64,000 bases of DNA from JACKIC01 sp964392305. GTDB lineage: Bacteria; Planctomycetota; UBA1135; UBA2386. The stretch covers positions 1 through 64,000 of the forward strand of contig CAYMPV010000006.1 of NCBI GenBank assembly GCA_964392305.1, in the 5' to 3' direction. This document shows, in pieces, positions 44,103-53,385 of the stretch. Position 1 is the stretch's first letter. Each line of letters begins with the position of its first letter. The position numbers were made by a program, and so were the translations under genes. The notes below the pieces were generated by a model. It had not been told where the DNA came from. It did no database searches and saw only the letters and a program-made list of their open reading frames with translations.

Positions 44103-46214
44103 TCAGCGCGGCGCCGCGAGTCGCCAGTCGGTGAACACCGCGACGCCGCCATCGGCGAAGATCGCGACTCGGCCCGGCTGCCACGCGATCTGCCAGTCGG
44201 TCGCCGGCACGACCTCGGCCGCGGCCGCGGTCGGCGCGCCCGGTGGACCGCAGTGCGCGGCGAAGCGATCTCCTGTCCAGGTCAGTTCGAACTGCAGGGG
44301 TTGCCCGGTCGGGAACGTGCCTTCACAGCTGCCGAGGTCGAGCACCGACTGCCACTCGCCGTCCAGGAAACGCTGCCGCTGCCAGGTCGCCGCGAAACGT
44401 TCGCCCGCCAGCGAGGTGATCACCAGCGCCAGGGCCTGGTCGCCCACCAGTTCGATCCGCAGGCCGACCGCGCGGATCGGCACCTTGGGAGCCTGCGGCG
44501 AGACGTAGCGGAAACGCGGCTCGATGTTGCCGCGCAGCGTGAACGCGCCGCTCGGCAGCAGGCGCGTGGCCGTGGTGCGCGCACGAGGACTGTTGACGAG
44601 CATGCCACGCCCCGACTCGTCGGCCTGCCAGCAGCTCGACTCGGTCGTGGTCCACGAGGCGATCGAGCCAGACTCGAACGGGTCGATCGCGGCATCGGCG
44701 GCGAGCGCCGCGCGGCCGGCCGCGACGGTCACGGCGATGCGCACCTCGCGGCGTGCCTCGGTTTCGTCGGCGCCGGCGACGACGAAGGTCAGTTCCTGAC
44801 CGCCTGCCCCGTACGGCACCGAGAAACGTTGGTTGGCAGCGTCACTGCCGATCACGGTCACCGGTGGACCGCTGGTCTGCGAACACGAAGCGCGTGAGTT
44901 CGGGGCGCCACCTTGCCACGTCCAGCCGATCGTGCCGATCTCACCTTCCTGCAGCAGCGTCGGCGCGGCGACCACCAGCGTCGGCGTCGGCGCGGGTGCC
45001 GGAGGCGTCGTCGGCAGTTGTCGCTGCGACCAACCCCAGCCGACGAGGCCGACGACCGCGAGTGCGGCCAGCGCCAGCGCCACGCGCGCGCCGCGCCGAG
45101 GGGAAGCGCTCGGCGCGGGCCTCGGCGTGAGGCCCAAGGCGTCGAGCGCCGCCAGCAGCTCCGCGTAGGACTGGGGGCGGTGCGCGGGATCCCACGCCAG
45201 CATGCGCCACAGCAGCGCGCTCACCGCGGGCGGCACGTCGGGCAGCGGCGGGACCTTCGCGGGTTCGCGCAGCGCCGCTTTCTGCATCACCAGATCGGTC
45301 ATGGCCGTGCCGCGGAAGGCGGGGCGGCCCACGAGAGCGTGGTGCAGGATGCAGCCCAGGCCGTAGATGTCCGCACGATGGTCGACGGTGTCGGGCGCGT
45401 CGAACTGCTCTGGCGCCATCGTCGCCGGCGTGCCGAGCACCGCGCCGACGGGCGTCAGCAGCGAGCCGGCCCGCGCGGCACCGGCGGCCCGCGCCAGCCC
45501 GAGATCGGCCAGTTTGGCGACGAACGGGAACCGCGCGTCCGGCGGTTCCCCCGACGCGGGCTGCAGCAGCACGTTCTCGGGCTTCACGTCGCGGTGCACG
45601 AGGCCCTGCCGCTGCGCGTATTCGAGCGCCAGCGCGAGGTCGCGCACCAGTCGCAACGCGGTGACGACCGGCAGCGAGCCGTTCTGGTCCAGGTGCCGGC
45701 GCAGATCGAGGCCGTCGATCAGTTCCATCACCAGGTAACAGCGACCGTCGGGTGACACGCCGGCGTCGAAACAGGCGACGATGTGCGCGTGTTGCAGCCC
45801 GGCCAGCATGCGGGCTTCGCGGCGGAAGCGATCGACGAACGCGGCGGTCTGCAGCTCGGGATCGAGTACCTTCACAGCGACCGCGCGCTGCAGGTAACTC
45901 TGCTTGCCGCGGAAGACGAAGCCCTGACCGCCGCGGCCGAGCAGTGCGTCGAGGTCGACGCCGGGGATCGTCGGCCAGGTGCTGCGATCCTCGGCTCGCG
46001 GTCCGATCGCTGCCGTCGGCGCCGCGCCGGCGAGTTCGTGGGCATCGAGACGTTCGAGACGCGAGACCTGCTGCAGCAGCCGCATGGCCGCGGCGAGCAG
46101 TTGTGGGCGATCGCCGGCGCGGCGCGCCAGCTCGGCGGCCGGATCGGCCGCCTCGAGGCAATCGCAGACGAGCTGTTCGAGTTCGTCGTCGTGCCTGTCG
46201 CCGTCGGCTTCCAT
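44103..46214 (-). CDS. Membrane Ser/Thr protein kinase with exported C-terminal domain
   Basis: The 703-residue protein has a kinase domain at about 84-360: GRGGQGFVF loop, Lys115 (VAVK), HRDVKPEN at 207-214, DLG in place of DFG at 237-239 and GTPATMAPEQ. One transmembrane helix at 377-394 follows. The outside part of about 300 residues contains an Ig-like stretch and a concanavalin-like sandwich. It begins 21 bp after an ECF sigma factor gene, a sigma-kinase pairing characteristic of planctomycetes, so the kinase probably modulates that sigma factor. Confidence 0.9.
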   Translation of the reverse strand: MEADGDRHDDELEQLVCDCLEAADPAAELARRAGDRPQLLAAAMRLLQQVSRLERLDAHELAGAAPTAAIGPRAEDRSTWPTIPGVDLDALLGRGGQGFVFRGKQSYLQRAVAVKVLDPELQTAAFVDRFRREARMLAGLQHAHIVACFDAGVSPDGRCYLVMELIDGLDLRRHLDQNGSLPVVTALRLVRDLALALEYAQRQGLVHRDVKPENVLLQPASGEPPDARFPFVAKLADLGLARAAGAARAGSLLTPVGAVLGTPATMAPEQFDAPDTVDHRADIYGLGCILHHALVGRPAFRGTAMTDLVMQKAALREPAKVPPLPDVPPAVSALLWRMLAWDPAHRPQSYAELLAALDALGLTPRPAPSASPRRGARVALALAALAVVGLVGWGWSQRQLPTTPPAPAPTPTLVVAAPTLLQEGEIGTIGWTWQGGAPNSRASCSQTSGPPVTVIGSDAANQRFSVPYGAGGQELTFVVAGADETEARREVRIAVTVAAGRAALAADAAIDPFESGSIASWTTTESSCWQADESGRGMLVNSPRARTTATRLLPSGAFTLRGNIEPRFRYVSPQAPKVPIRAVGLRIELVGDQALALVITSLAGERFAATWQRQRFLDGEWQSVLDLGSCEGTFPTGQPLQFELTWTGDRFAAHCGPPGAPTAAAAEVVPATDWQIAWQPGRVAIFADGGVAVFTDWRLAAPR

Positions 46215-46235
46215 GACGTTGGAGCGAGCCTGCGA

Positions 46236-46823
46236 TCAGAGCACGATGCCGCGTTTGTCGAGCGCCATCGACAGCTTCACCAGCGCGCGGCGCAGCAGTT
46301 GTCGACAGTTCTCTTCGCTCTTGCCGAGCGCGACGGCGATCTCGGCGTGGGAGAGTCCGCTGATGCGCGCCATGGTGATGATCTCGCGGTGTTCCTCGCT
46401 GAGCTCGTCGAACGCCTCTTCGAGCTTCTGCGCGCCTTCGCGACCCATGGCCAGCAGGCTCGGTGTGGTGGCGGTCGCGTATCCCTGCAGCACCGCGGCG
46501 TCGGCGCCACCGTCCACGTCGGCCGCGACCTCGCGTCGCACGTCGCGCTTGCCGGCGTGCATGCGGCGGTCGTGTTCGACCAGCTTGCGCAGCGCGGCGG
46601 TGTAGAGCCAGTTCCGGAACGCCGCGTCGCCCTGGAACTCGATCTTGTCCTTGGACTCGAGCACCTCGCGGCAGACCGACTGCACCAGATCGGAGTGGCC
46701 CAGGCGGGCCCGGATCGCGGCGCCCGCGCGCAGCCGCAGGAACGCACGCAGGCTGCCGAGGTGTTCCTCGAGCAGCCGTTCGATCGTCGGTGCGTCGTCG
46801 CGTGGGCCAGCCGGGTCGGGCAC
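46236..46823 (-). CDS. ECF sigma factor paired with the downstream kinase
   Basis: The 195-residue protein has region 2 (about 13-90, SDLVQSVCREVLESKDKIEFQGDAAFRNWLY) and region 4 with a helix-turn-helix (about 135-190, LSHAEIAVALGKSEENCRQLLRRAL). No anti-sigma gene is present; the next gene is a transmembrane Ser/Thr kinase. Phosphorylation control is the likely mode, by family precedent. Confidence 0.88.
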   Translation of the reverse strand: MPDPAGPRDDAPTIERLLEEHLGSLRAFLRLRAGAAIRARLGHSDLVQSVCREVLESKDKIEFQGDAAFRNWLYTAALRKLVEHDRRMHAGKRDVRREVAADVDGGADAAVLQGYATATTPSLLAMGREGAQKLEEAFDELSEEHREIITMARISGLSHAEIAVALGKSEENCRQLLRRALVKLSMALDKRGIVL

Positions 46824-46864
46824 GGGGGCACAGGCTAACCATCCCGCCCCCGGCCCGCGATGGC

Positions 46865-48592
46865 TCAGCCGCGGCCGAGCTTGACCGGGGCGCGGCGCAC
46901 GATCGGCCTGGTCGGGCCTTGCACCTTCGCCTTGGCGGCGAAGGCCTTCCAGGCCGCGGTCATCTCGGCGCCGGTCTTGCCCATCGCCGGCTGCTGCAGC
47001 ACCTTGCCGGTGACGTGCACCTTGAGCACGCCGCCTTGGATCTCGGTCCGGGTGACGTTGTCGATGCGCGCCATGCCGTGGCTGCCCGCATCGCGCTGCA
47101 CCCCGGCGGCCAGTGAGCGCGCCGCGCCCTGGCCGAAGCCGCCGAACAGCCGGGCGAACGGCACCGTCTCGCGCAGGAACTCACGGGCGTCGCGTTCGAA
47201 GTCGGCGAGCAGACCGTTGAGCAGATCCTTGACCACCGGCAGGTCCTTGATCTCCTTGGGGATCCCGAAGCGCACCTCGAGGTTGCCGAGCTGGGCCTTC
47301 TCGAACTGCAGGTTCATGCCCTGCAGCTTGAAGAACAGCGTGCCCTGCAGCGTGCGATCGAGCGTCGGCCGCAAGTCGACGATCTTGGTCTCGTCGCCGC
47401 CGGCCTTGAAGGAGATGCGCGCCGAACCGAGCCGCGAGCCCTTGGCCACCGACCAGGTGACGCTGACGAGGTCGCGGTTGGCGCCCGACTTGACGACGGC
47501 GACCGTGCCCCAGTCGACGTCGAACGGACCCGCCTCGAGGCGGATGCGCAAGAACGGGTCGAAGGCGCCGCCGCTGCCGCTGACCTTGACCTTGAGGTCA
47601 GGCACGTTGGCCTGCAACTTCGCCGGCACACCGAGCGCCTGCAGCGGCGCGGGCACGGTCAGCGACAGCTTGTCGTTCTTGAGTTCCAGGCCGGTCGAAC
47701 CCAGGCCCAGTGCGCCGAGCCAGGCGCGTTCCATCGCCGCGGCGTCACCGCTGAGCACGCGGCCGACCTCGAGGAACATGTCGTTGGCGCGTTCGGCCTT
47801 GGGCGAGACGCGCAGGTTGCGCTTGATCCAGGCCAGCCGCTGCAGGTGCGGCCGCGCGAAGTTGATGCTGCGCAGCCATTGCTTCTCGGCGTTGCCGATG
47901 CCCGGCGTGCGATCCCATTGCTCGATCACGGTCACGAACTGGTCGGGCAGCGTGGCGACGAGGTTGACGTAGAAGGACTCGAAGGTGCCGGCGGTCGGCA
48001 GCACGAAGCTGTTGCCGTGCGCCATGAACATGCCGCTCGAGGCGCCGGCGCCACCGCCGGCCGCACCGCCGCCCGTTGCGGGATACTTCGCTTCGATCTC
48101 GTCGACCATCGGCAGCGTCGCCAGCAGCGAGGTGACGAACGCACCCAGGCCGAGGGCCGCGCCGCTGCCCAGGCCGATGCTGCTGCCGGCGATGGTGCCG
48201 GCGCCGGCGTCCAGACCGCCAGAACTCAGGTCGATGATCACGCCGATCCCGCCGCCGAGGGCCAGGCCCGTCGCGGGCAGGGCCAGGGCGCTGCCGGCGC
48301 CGGCCAGCTGGATCGCGGCGATCTTGCCGTAGGCGTTCTCGCGGGCGCTCTTGTCGGCGCTGGGCAGACGGGCGAACTGCTCCTTCGCGAACTGGTCCAT
48401 GAGCTCCATGAACATGCGGAAGCCGTCGGCGGCGATCGGTTCGAGACCCTCGCTCGGGTTGGACACCGAAGGGGTGTTGCCGCTGTCCTGGGCGACGGCG
48501 GTGGTGTTCGCCGCGACGAAGGCGGCGATCGACAGGACGAGAGCGGTGCTGTTGCGGCGGGCGGAGAAGGACTTGGTGATGGTGACGGTCAT
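46865..48592 (-). CDS. Secreted protein of unknown function
   Basis: The protein is 575 residues from ATG 48592 with a GAGG ribosome-binding site. It has an N-terminal signal peptide ending around AVAQ. A Gly/Ala-rich hydrophobic region at about 95-165 could be a glycine-zipper membrane segment. Beta-rich sequence with two or three similar 'L-x-V-x-V-x-G-x-x-x' segments (about 260-460) follows, then a basic C-terminus. No family is recognised. It lies next to the sigma-kinase pair. Confidence 0.6.
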   Translation of the reverse strand: MTVTITKSFSARRNSTALVLSIAAFVAANTTAVAQDSGNTPSVSNPSEGLEPIAADGFRMFMELMDQFAKEQFARLPSADKSARENAYGKIAAIQLAGAGSALALPATGLALGGGIGVIIDLSSGGLDAGAGTIAGSSIGLGSGAALGLGAFVTSLLATLPMVDEIEAKYPATGGGAAGGGAGASSGMFMAHGNSFVLPTAGTFESFYVNLVATLPDQFVTVIEQWDRTPGIGNAEKQWLRSINFARPHLQRLAWIKRNLRVSPKAERANDMFLEVGRVLSGDAAAMERAWLGALGLGSTGLELKNDKLSLTVPAPLQALGVPAKLQANVPDLKVKVSGSGGAFDPFLRIRLEAGPFDVDWGTVAVVKSGANRDLVSVTWSVAKGSRLGSARISFKAGGDETKIVDLRPTLDRTLQGTLFFKLQGMNLQFEKAQLGNLEVRFGIPKEIKDLPVVKDLLNGLLADFERDAREFLRETVPFARLFGGFGQGAARSLAAGVQRDAGSHGMARIDNVTRTEIQGGVLKVHVTGKVLQQPAMGKTGAEMTAAWKAFAAKAKVQGPTRPIVRRAPVKLGRG

Positions 48593-48924
48593 GGCAACCT
48601 CAGTGATTCTTGGTTTGTGGGAAACGGAGTTGCCGGGCTGATGGCGGGGGCGCGGGCGGCGTGACACGGGCGTTCCCTTTTTTTGGGGCCGTGCCACCGG
48701 CAGCGAAGAAGAGGAGGGTTCCCCGACGGACAGCTGCCCTGGCGTGCCGGTGACGGCGCGGTGGCTGCCCCAGGGACATGGGAGTAGGGGAAGCTGCCGA
48801 GGTTGGGGGGCGGGCCTCGCCGGCAGCGTGCCATCGCGGCGCATCAGCTTCGGAGCAGACTTCGGTGACTCGGGGTGTCACGGCGCGCGGTTTCCGGCCA
48901 TCGGTCCGCCAACGAGGTATTGCC
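48593..48924. other. 332-bp divergent intergenic region
   Basis: It holds the start regions of two exported-protein genes that diverge. There is a run ccctttttttgggg (about 48676-48689) and direct repeats of gtgccaccgg/gtgccggtg type. No confident promoter, RNA or gene was found. Confidence 0.5.
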
Positions 48925-50085
48925 ATGAACCCGATCCACACCCTTCTCCTGTTCCCCTTCCTCTCCCTGTCGATGGCCGCGTGTGCGCAAGAGCCGTCGC
49001 CGAACCCTGGCCAGGACCAGCCTCCCGTACAGGCGCCGGCGCCGTCGGGACTGCCTGCGGCGCTGCTGGGCTGCTGGCTGGGCACCGGCGACGATCACGA
49101 ACGCCTGGAGTTCAAGGCCGACGGCACGGTGCTCGCCGACGGCGTGTTGATGGCCGCGACCTGCCGCGGTGATCGGCTCACGATCGAGGCCGGCGGCCAA
49201 CGCGTCACCGCGACCTGGCGGGTGGCCGGTGATGAGCTGACGTTGGCGCTGCGGCGACCTGACGGCAGCGCGGCGCGCGAGACCTACCGGCGCGTCGAAG
49301 CGGCGGCACCGGCTCGTGAGCAGGTCGGGGCGGTGCAGTTCGAACTGCCGGTCGGCTGGAGCGTCGGCCGACGCGAAGGGGACATCGCCCTGATCAACCC
49401 GGGCTTTGCGCCGACGGATACGCTCGATGCGCTGATCGTGGTCGCGGTGGCGCCGTTGGCAGACGCCGCGCGACGCCAGGCGATCACGGCCGTGCTGCAG
49501 GCACAGTTGCCGCAGGTCGCGGTCGATCTCCGCGAGCAGCAGGTCGAGGCCGACCTGCGCGGGGTCGTGGTCCAGGCGATGGCGCTGCCGAACCGGGCCG
49601 GCGCGCAGCTCCAGGTTCCCGGTCGTGCCGGTGGGCAGCAGCCGGTCACGGTCTGGCTCGGCGCCACCAAGGACGGCCGCCATTCGGCCACGGTGCTGCT
49701 GGTGGTAGTGCGCGGCAAGGAGGACTCGTTCCTCCCCGGAGCGCGGCAGTTGCTGAGCAGCATCGAGTTCGGCGCAGCCGCCGCGCGTGCACCGGCGGCG
49801 GGTGGGGGCGAACTGGCGGGCCTCGAGTTCGGCCATGCCTCGTTCGGCAGCGGGTCGTCGCTGACCACCGTCTACCGCTTCGCCGCCGGTGGCCGTGCGC
49901 ACCGTCGCACGATGTTCTCGTCGTCGATCGGCGGCACCGACAGCGAAGCCGGCGGTGGGTTCGAACAACGCGGCGACCAGGTCACGATCCGCATCGGCGC
50001 GGACACGGTCGAAGCGACCATCGAACGGCAGGGCGGTCAGATCGTCGCCCTGCGCATCGGCCGCGCACTCTATCGCCGGTCGTAG
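48925..50085 (+). CDS. Lipoprotein of unknown function
   Basis: The 386-residue protein has lipobox LSMAAC (Cys15). The N-terminal part (about 35-120) looks like a small beta-barrel domain (LLGCWLGTGDDHERLEFKADGTVLADG), and a similar strand pattern recurs at the C-terminus (YRFAAGGRAHRRTMFSSS...GGFEQRGDQVTIRIGADTVEATI). The middle is alpha/beta. It may measure or bind small ligands, but no known family is clear. The stop lies in a 13-bp repeat. Confidence 0.6.
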   Translation: MNPIHTLLLFPFLSLSMAACAQEPSPNPGQDQPPVQAPAPSGLPAALLGCWLGTGDDHERLEFKADGTVLADGVLMAATCRGDRLTIEAGGQRVTATWRVAGDELTLALRRPDGSAARETYRRVEAAAPAREQVGAVQFELPVGWSVGRREGDIALINPGFAPTDTLDALIVVAVAPLADAARRQAITAVLQAQLPQVAVDLREQQVEADLRGVVVQAMALPNRAGAQLQVPGRAGGQQPVTVWLGATKDGRHSATVLLVVVRGKEDSFLPGARQLLSSIEFGAAAARAPAAGGGELAGLEFGHASFGSGSSLTTVYRFAAGGRAHRRTMFSSSIGGTDSEAGGGFEQRGDQVTIRIGADTVEATIERQGGQIVALRIGRALYRRS

Positions 50086-50098
50086 TCGCCGGTCGGCG
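50073..50098 (+). repeat. 13-bp tandem repeat spanning a stop codon
   Basis: tcgccggtcgtag (50073-50085) is followed by tcgccggtcggcg (50086-50098), 10 of 13 identical. The TAG is the stop of the upstream lipoprotein gene. Confidence 0.65.
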
Positions 50099-50131
50099 CT
50101 GGTCCGTTCCCGTCGGTGTCCGTCAGCACAC

Positions 50132-51232
50132 TCAGTGCAGTCCGAGCGCCACGCACACCGCGTTGCTGACCACGAACCCCAGACTCGGGCCCGCGGTCAT
50201 CGGCGCGGCTTGCGCATGGAGCACCAGCCCCGCGTACGCCGGGTCGTTGGGCAGGGCGATCTGCGCTGTGGCGACGCCGTTGTTGACCAGGGACACGCTC
50301 GTGGTGAGCGGGCTGCTGAGCGCCAGGTGGATGTTGCAGCCGGGCAGGCCGAACGGCGCCAGGCTGGTGCCCGTGGCATCGGGCACGAAGCTGAACAGCC
50401 AGAAGTTGAGCAGCGAGCCCGCGGCGATGTTGCTGTTCTCGAAGTCGATGGTGGTGCCGACGATCGGCCGCGACAGCAGACCGAGCTGCGGCGTTGGCGC
50501 GCCACAGCCGGCGCCGAACGCGGTCCAGTTCGAGTAGCCCGACATCGCCGTGTAGTGGATCTCGAGGCTCTGCTCGTGCGCGGGCGTGGTCAGCGAAGCG
50601 GTCCACGACTCACGCTGGAATTGCACGTTGGTCATCGTCAGCACGCCGTCGGTGTACGGTGGCGGGATCACTGTCGACGGAATCAGCATCGGGTGCAGCG
50701 GCCCAGGATTGGGGCCGGTGGTGGTCTGCGGCACCTGGATCGCGATCCCCCAGCTGCCGGCAGGCAACAGGAATGGAGGATTGAACACGATCGCCGAATC
50801 GGTGTGGTGCGCCGCCACGGTCAGGATGCCGGTGGCGAGGGGCCCCCAGGCGGGCGTGTTGGTTTCGTTGCCGACCCAGGTCGCGCCGGGGAACAGGAAG
50901 AACGTCACCGGCACGGTCGCGCCGACCTGGTTGGGGCTGGTCACCGTGGTGGTGGTGTTGATCTGCACCAGGTTGCCGTCGTCGTAGAGGTCCAGATCGA
51001 TGCGGCTGATCTCGATGTCGACGAGCGGTTGCATGTCGATCAGGAAGCTGAAGCCAGGGTAGGTCGGGCCGGGGCTGTTCGGGTAGTTGGGGTGGCCGTA
51101 GAGGCTGGTGCCGGCGAACGGGTTCATGGTCGCCAACGTGGTCGGCGGCGCGGCGCCGGCCGAGCAGATGGTCTGCGCCGACAGCGGGACCAGGGCGAAG
51201 ACGAACGCGACGAGCGGGGGCAGGGTGCGCAT
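50132..51232 (-). CDS. Secreted protein with planctomycete-type C-terminal domain
   Basis: The protein is 366 residues from ATG 51232. It has a signal peptide MRTLPPLVAFVFALVPLSAQ. A beta-rich middle follows, with FPGATWVGNETNTPAWGPLATGILTV resembling choice-of-anchor domains. The C-terminal about 110 residues start F-G-A-G-C-G-A-P and contain a second Cys (GLPGCNIHL), a pattern I associate with multi-copy secreted proteins of deep-branching planctomycetes. It is divergent from a beta-helix protein. Confidence 0.65.
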   Translation of the reverse strand: MRTLPPLVAFVFALVPLSAQTICSAGAAPPTTLATMNPFAGTSLYGHPNYPNSPGPTYPGFSFLIDMQPLVDIEISRIDLDLYDDGNLVQINTTTTVTSPNQVGATVPVTFFLFPGATWVGNETNTPAWGPLATGILTVAAHHTDSAIVFNPPFLLPAGSWGIAIQVPQTTTGPNPGPLHPMLIPSTVIPPPYTDGVLTMTNVQFQRESWTASLTTPAHEQSLEIHYTAMSGYSNWTAFGAGCGAPTPQLGLLSRPIVGTTIDFENSNIAAGSLLNFWLFSFVPDATGTSLAPFGLPGCNIHLALSSPLTTSVSLVNNGVATAQIALPNDPAYAGLVLHAQAAPMTAGPSLGFVVSNAVCVALGLH

Positions 51233-51450
51233 GGGTGTCTCGATGAGGGTTGGGTGTGGACGAAGGTGCATGGCGCGACGCGACTCGCCGCCTCCTCGCG
51301 ACGCAGACTGACGGGCGCAATGCCCGGGCGATGCTACCACCCCGTGTCCTGCCGCGGTCCGCCAGAGCCGCGCCGGGCGGTTCTCGCGTCCCGCCTGCCC
51401 AGTTCGGCCCTGGGCGCATTAGGCTCGGGGGCCGCAACCCAGGAGGAATC

Positions 51451-52776
51451 ATGCGTTTCGTCGAACTCGCCGTGCTCACGTCCATGGCGTCGTTGTCGCT
51501 GCCGCTGTCGGCCCAGAACGAGTGGTGGGTCGATCCGGTCGCCGGCGCCGACGTCAATCCCGGCAGCTTCAACCAGCCGCTGCGCACGCTGGCGTTCGCC
51601 TGCCAGGCCGCGGGCGCCAACGATCACATCCACCTGTTGCCGGGTCTCTACGGCCCGAGCCACAACGGTGAGGTGCTGCCGATCACGCTCGGCTTCGGCA
51701 CGGTGCAGAACGACCTCCTCATCCGCGGCCTCGGCGGCGCGGTGCTCGACCTCGCCGGTTCGGCATCGACCGTGTTCCGCATCGCCAACGGCGCCGATCG
51801 TCTGCGCCTCACCAACCTGACCATTCTGAACAGCGACCAGACGGGCTGGTGGACGCGTGTCATCAGCAGCGGCTCGGGAGTCAACAGCGCGGACGCCGCG
51901 AGCGACGTCGAGATCGACCGCTGTCAGTTCGTCAACTGCAACCGCGGCATCGTGCTGTGGACCAGCGACAACGTGCAGGGCTGGAAGATCCACGACAACC
52001 TGTTCAGCAACCTCACCAACGACGCGATCCTCGAGTACACGGGCGACAACGACGTCTACAACAACACCTTCGTCACCGGCGCCTTCAAGGCCTACATCAG
52101 CGACTCGACGACCTCGCGGTGCCAGAACAACCTGATCGTCGGCTACGCGATCGGCTTCGAGAACAACAACGCCGCCAACAGCATCGCGCGCTACGCGCAC
52201 AACTGGCTCTACCAGACGCCGATCGTCGCGCAGGGCGTAGGGCTGGCGACCGCGCTGCCGCCGTCGAACGTGATCGGCGTCGATCCGCAGTTCGTGAACG
52301 CCGGGCAGGGTGACTTCCACCTGCAGGCGTCGAGCCCGTGCCTCGATCGCGGCACCGCGGCGATCTTCGCGCGCAGCGACCTCGACGGCGTCGCGCGCCT
52401 CGTCGACGTCGACCAGAACGGTTCGCTGCTCCCCGACATCGGCTGTTACGAGAGCTCGCCGGTGTCGATGACCGCGAGCTTCGACCCGAGCACGCAGCTG
52501 ATGACCGTGCAGTCGGCGTCGACGCTGCCGGGCGTGTTCACGGCGGTGTTGTTCAGCTTCGAGGACGGCATGTTCCCGATCCCGGGACAGGGGCCGATCC
52601 TGGTCGATCAGGCGACGTTCATCCCGTACTGGCTGACCAGCGCGGCCCCGGGCTACTGGGTGCTCAACTTCCAGGGTCTGTCGCTGCCGCCCGGCCTGCG
52701 CCTCGTCTCGCACGTGCTCGGGCTCTACACGACGCCGGTGGCGATCGGCGGCAACCAGGTCTGGACGCAGCTGTGA
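51451..52776 (+). CDS. Secreted right-handed beta-helix protein
   Basis: The 441-residue protein has a perfect AGGAGG site and signal peptide (…LPLSAQ). The start WWVDPVAGADVNPGSFNQPLRTLAFA matches DUF1565/pectin-lyase-like proteins, and the Asn-rich turns (NLFSNLTNDAILEY, NNTFVTG) are typical of parallel beta-helix coils. A choice-of-anchor-like C-terminus follows. It probably binds or cuts polysaccharide; no catalytic residues can be assigned. Confidence 0.75.
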   Translation: MRFVELAVLTSMASLSLPLSAQNEWWVDPVAGADVNPGSFNQPLRTLAFACQAAGANDHIHLLPGLYGPSHNGEVLPITLGFGTVQNDLLIRGLGGAVLDLAGSASTVFRIANGADRLRLTNLTILNSDQTGWWTRVISSGSGVNSADAASDVEIDRCQFVNCNRGIVLWTSDNVQGWKIHDNLFSNLTNDAILEYTGDNDVYNNTFVTGAFKAYISDSTTSRCQNNLIVGYAIGFENNNAANSIARYAHNWLYQTPIVAQGVGLATALPPSNVIGVDPQFVNAGQGDFHLQASSPCLDRGTAAIFARSDLDGVARLVDVDQNGSLLPDIGCYESSPVSMTASFDPSTQLMTVQSASTLPGVFTAVLFSFEDGMFPIPGQGPILVDQATFIPYWLTSAAPGYWVLNFQGLSLPPGLRLVSHVLGLYTTPVAIGGNQVWTQL

Positions 52777-52781
52777 TCGCG

Positions 52782-52797
52782 CGGCGCCGGGGCGCCG
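52782..52797 (+). terminator. Short GC hairpin after the beta-helix gene
   Basis: cggcgcc and ggcgccg lie on either side of gg, 5 bp after the stop. There is no T-tract. Confidence 0.3.
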
Positions 52798-52933
52798 AGC
52801 TCACCGGTTGAACGCGTACTCCCGGACCCAGTGTTGGCCCGCTTGCGGGTGCGAGCGAAGTTCGATGGGTTCCGGGGGGCTCCAGGTCGCTGCCGGGCAT
52901 TCTTCCGCAGGCCCTGGCGCAGAATTCCGGAAG

Positions 52934-52954
52934 CCTCCGACAATCTGTAGGAGG
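52934..52954. promoter_or_regulatory. BlaI-type operator dyad overlapping the blaI ribosome-binding site
   Basis: CCTCCGACA and TGTAGGAGG are arms of an inverted repeat with a 3-bp centre (8 of 9 paired), 12 bp before the ATG. The ACA/TGTA core resembles the TACA/TGTA half-sites bound by BlaI/MecI repressors. The GGAGG arm is also the Shine-Dalgarno sequence. Confidence 0.6.
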
Positions 52955-52965
52955 TATCGGCGACG

Positions 52966-53385
52966 ATGCGCGCCATGACTCCCAGGCGCAGCAGTTCGTC
53001 GTCCGCGGTCACCGAAGCCGAGCTCACCGTGCTGCGCGCGCTCTGGGACGGCGGGCCTGCGACCGTTCGCGAACTGCTCGATCGTCTGGGCACCGAGTGG
53101 GCCTACACGACCGTGCAGACGCTGGTGTCGCGCCTGGTCGACAAGCGCCACGTGCGCGCCGACCGCAGGGGCATGGCGCACGTGTTCACGGCGGTCACTG
53201 CGCGCGACGAGCTGGCGTTGCGCCGCGTCGACGAGGTCGCCGCCGAGCTGCTCGACGGTGACGTCGGGCCGTTGGTGTTGCGCCTCGTCGAGAAGGGGCG
53301 GTTCAGCGCGGCCGAGATCGAGAGCTTTCGCGAACTGCTGCGCGACGCCGAACGGCGCGCGCGCGGCAAGGGCGGCAAGTCGTGA
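52966..53385 (+). CDS. BlaI/MecI-family repressor
   Basis: The 139-residue winged-helix repressor has EAELTVLRALWDGGPATVRELLDRL and AYTTVQTLVSRLVDKRHVRADRRGMAHVFTAV, the conserved DNA-binding half. A dimerisation tail follows. The cleavage-loop Asn-Phe of MecI is not obvious. It overlaps the BlaR1-like gene by 4 bp (GTGA) and is preceded by a perfect candidate operator. Confidence 0.9.
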   Translation: MRAMTPRRSSSSSAVTEAELTVLRALWDGGPATVRELLDRLGTEWAYTTVQTLVSRLVDKRHVRADRRGMAHVFTAVTARDELALRRVDEVAAELLDGDVGPLVLRLVEKGRFSAAEIESFRELLRDAERRARGKGGKS

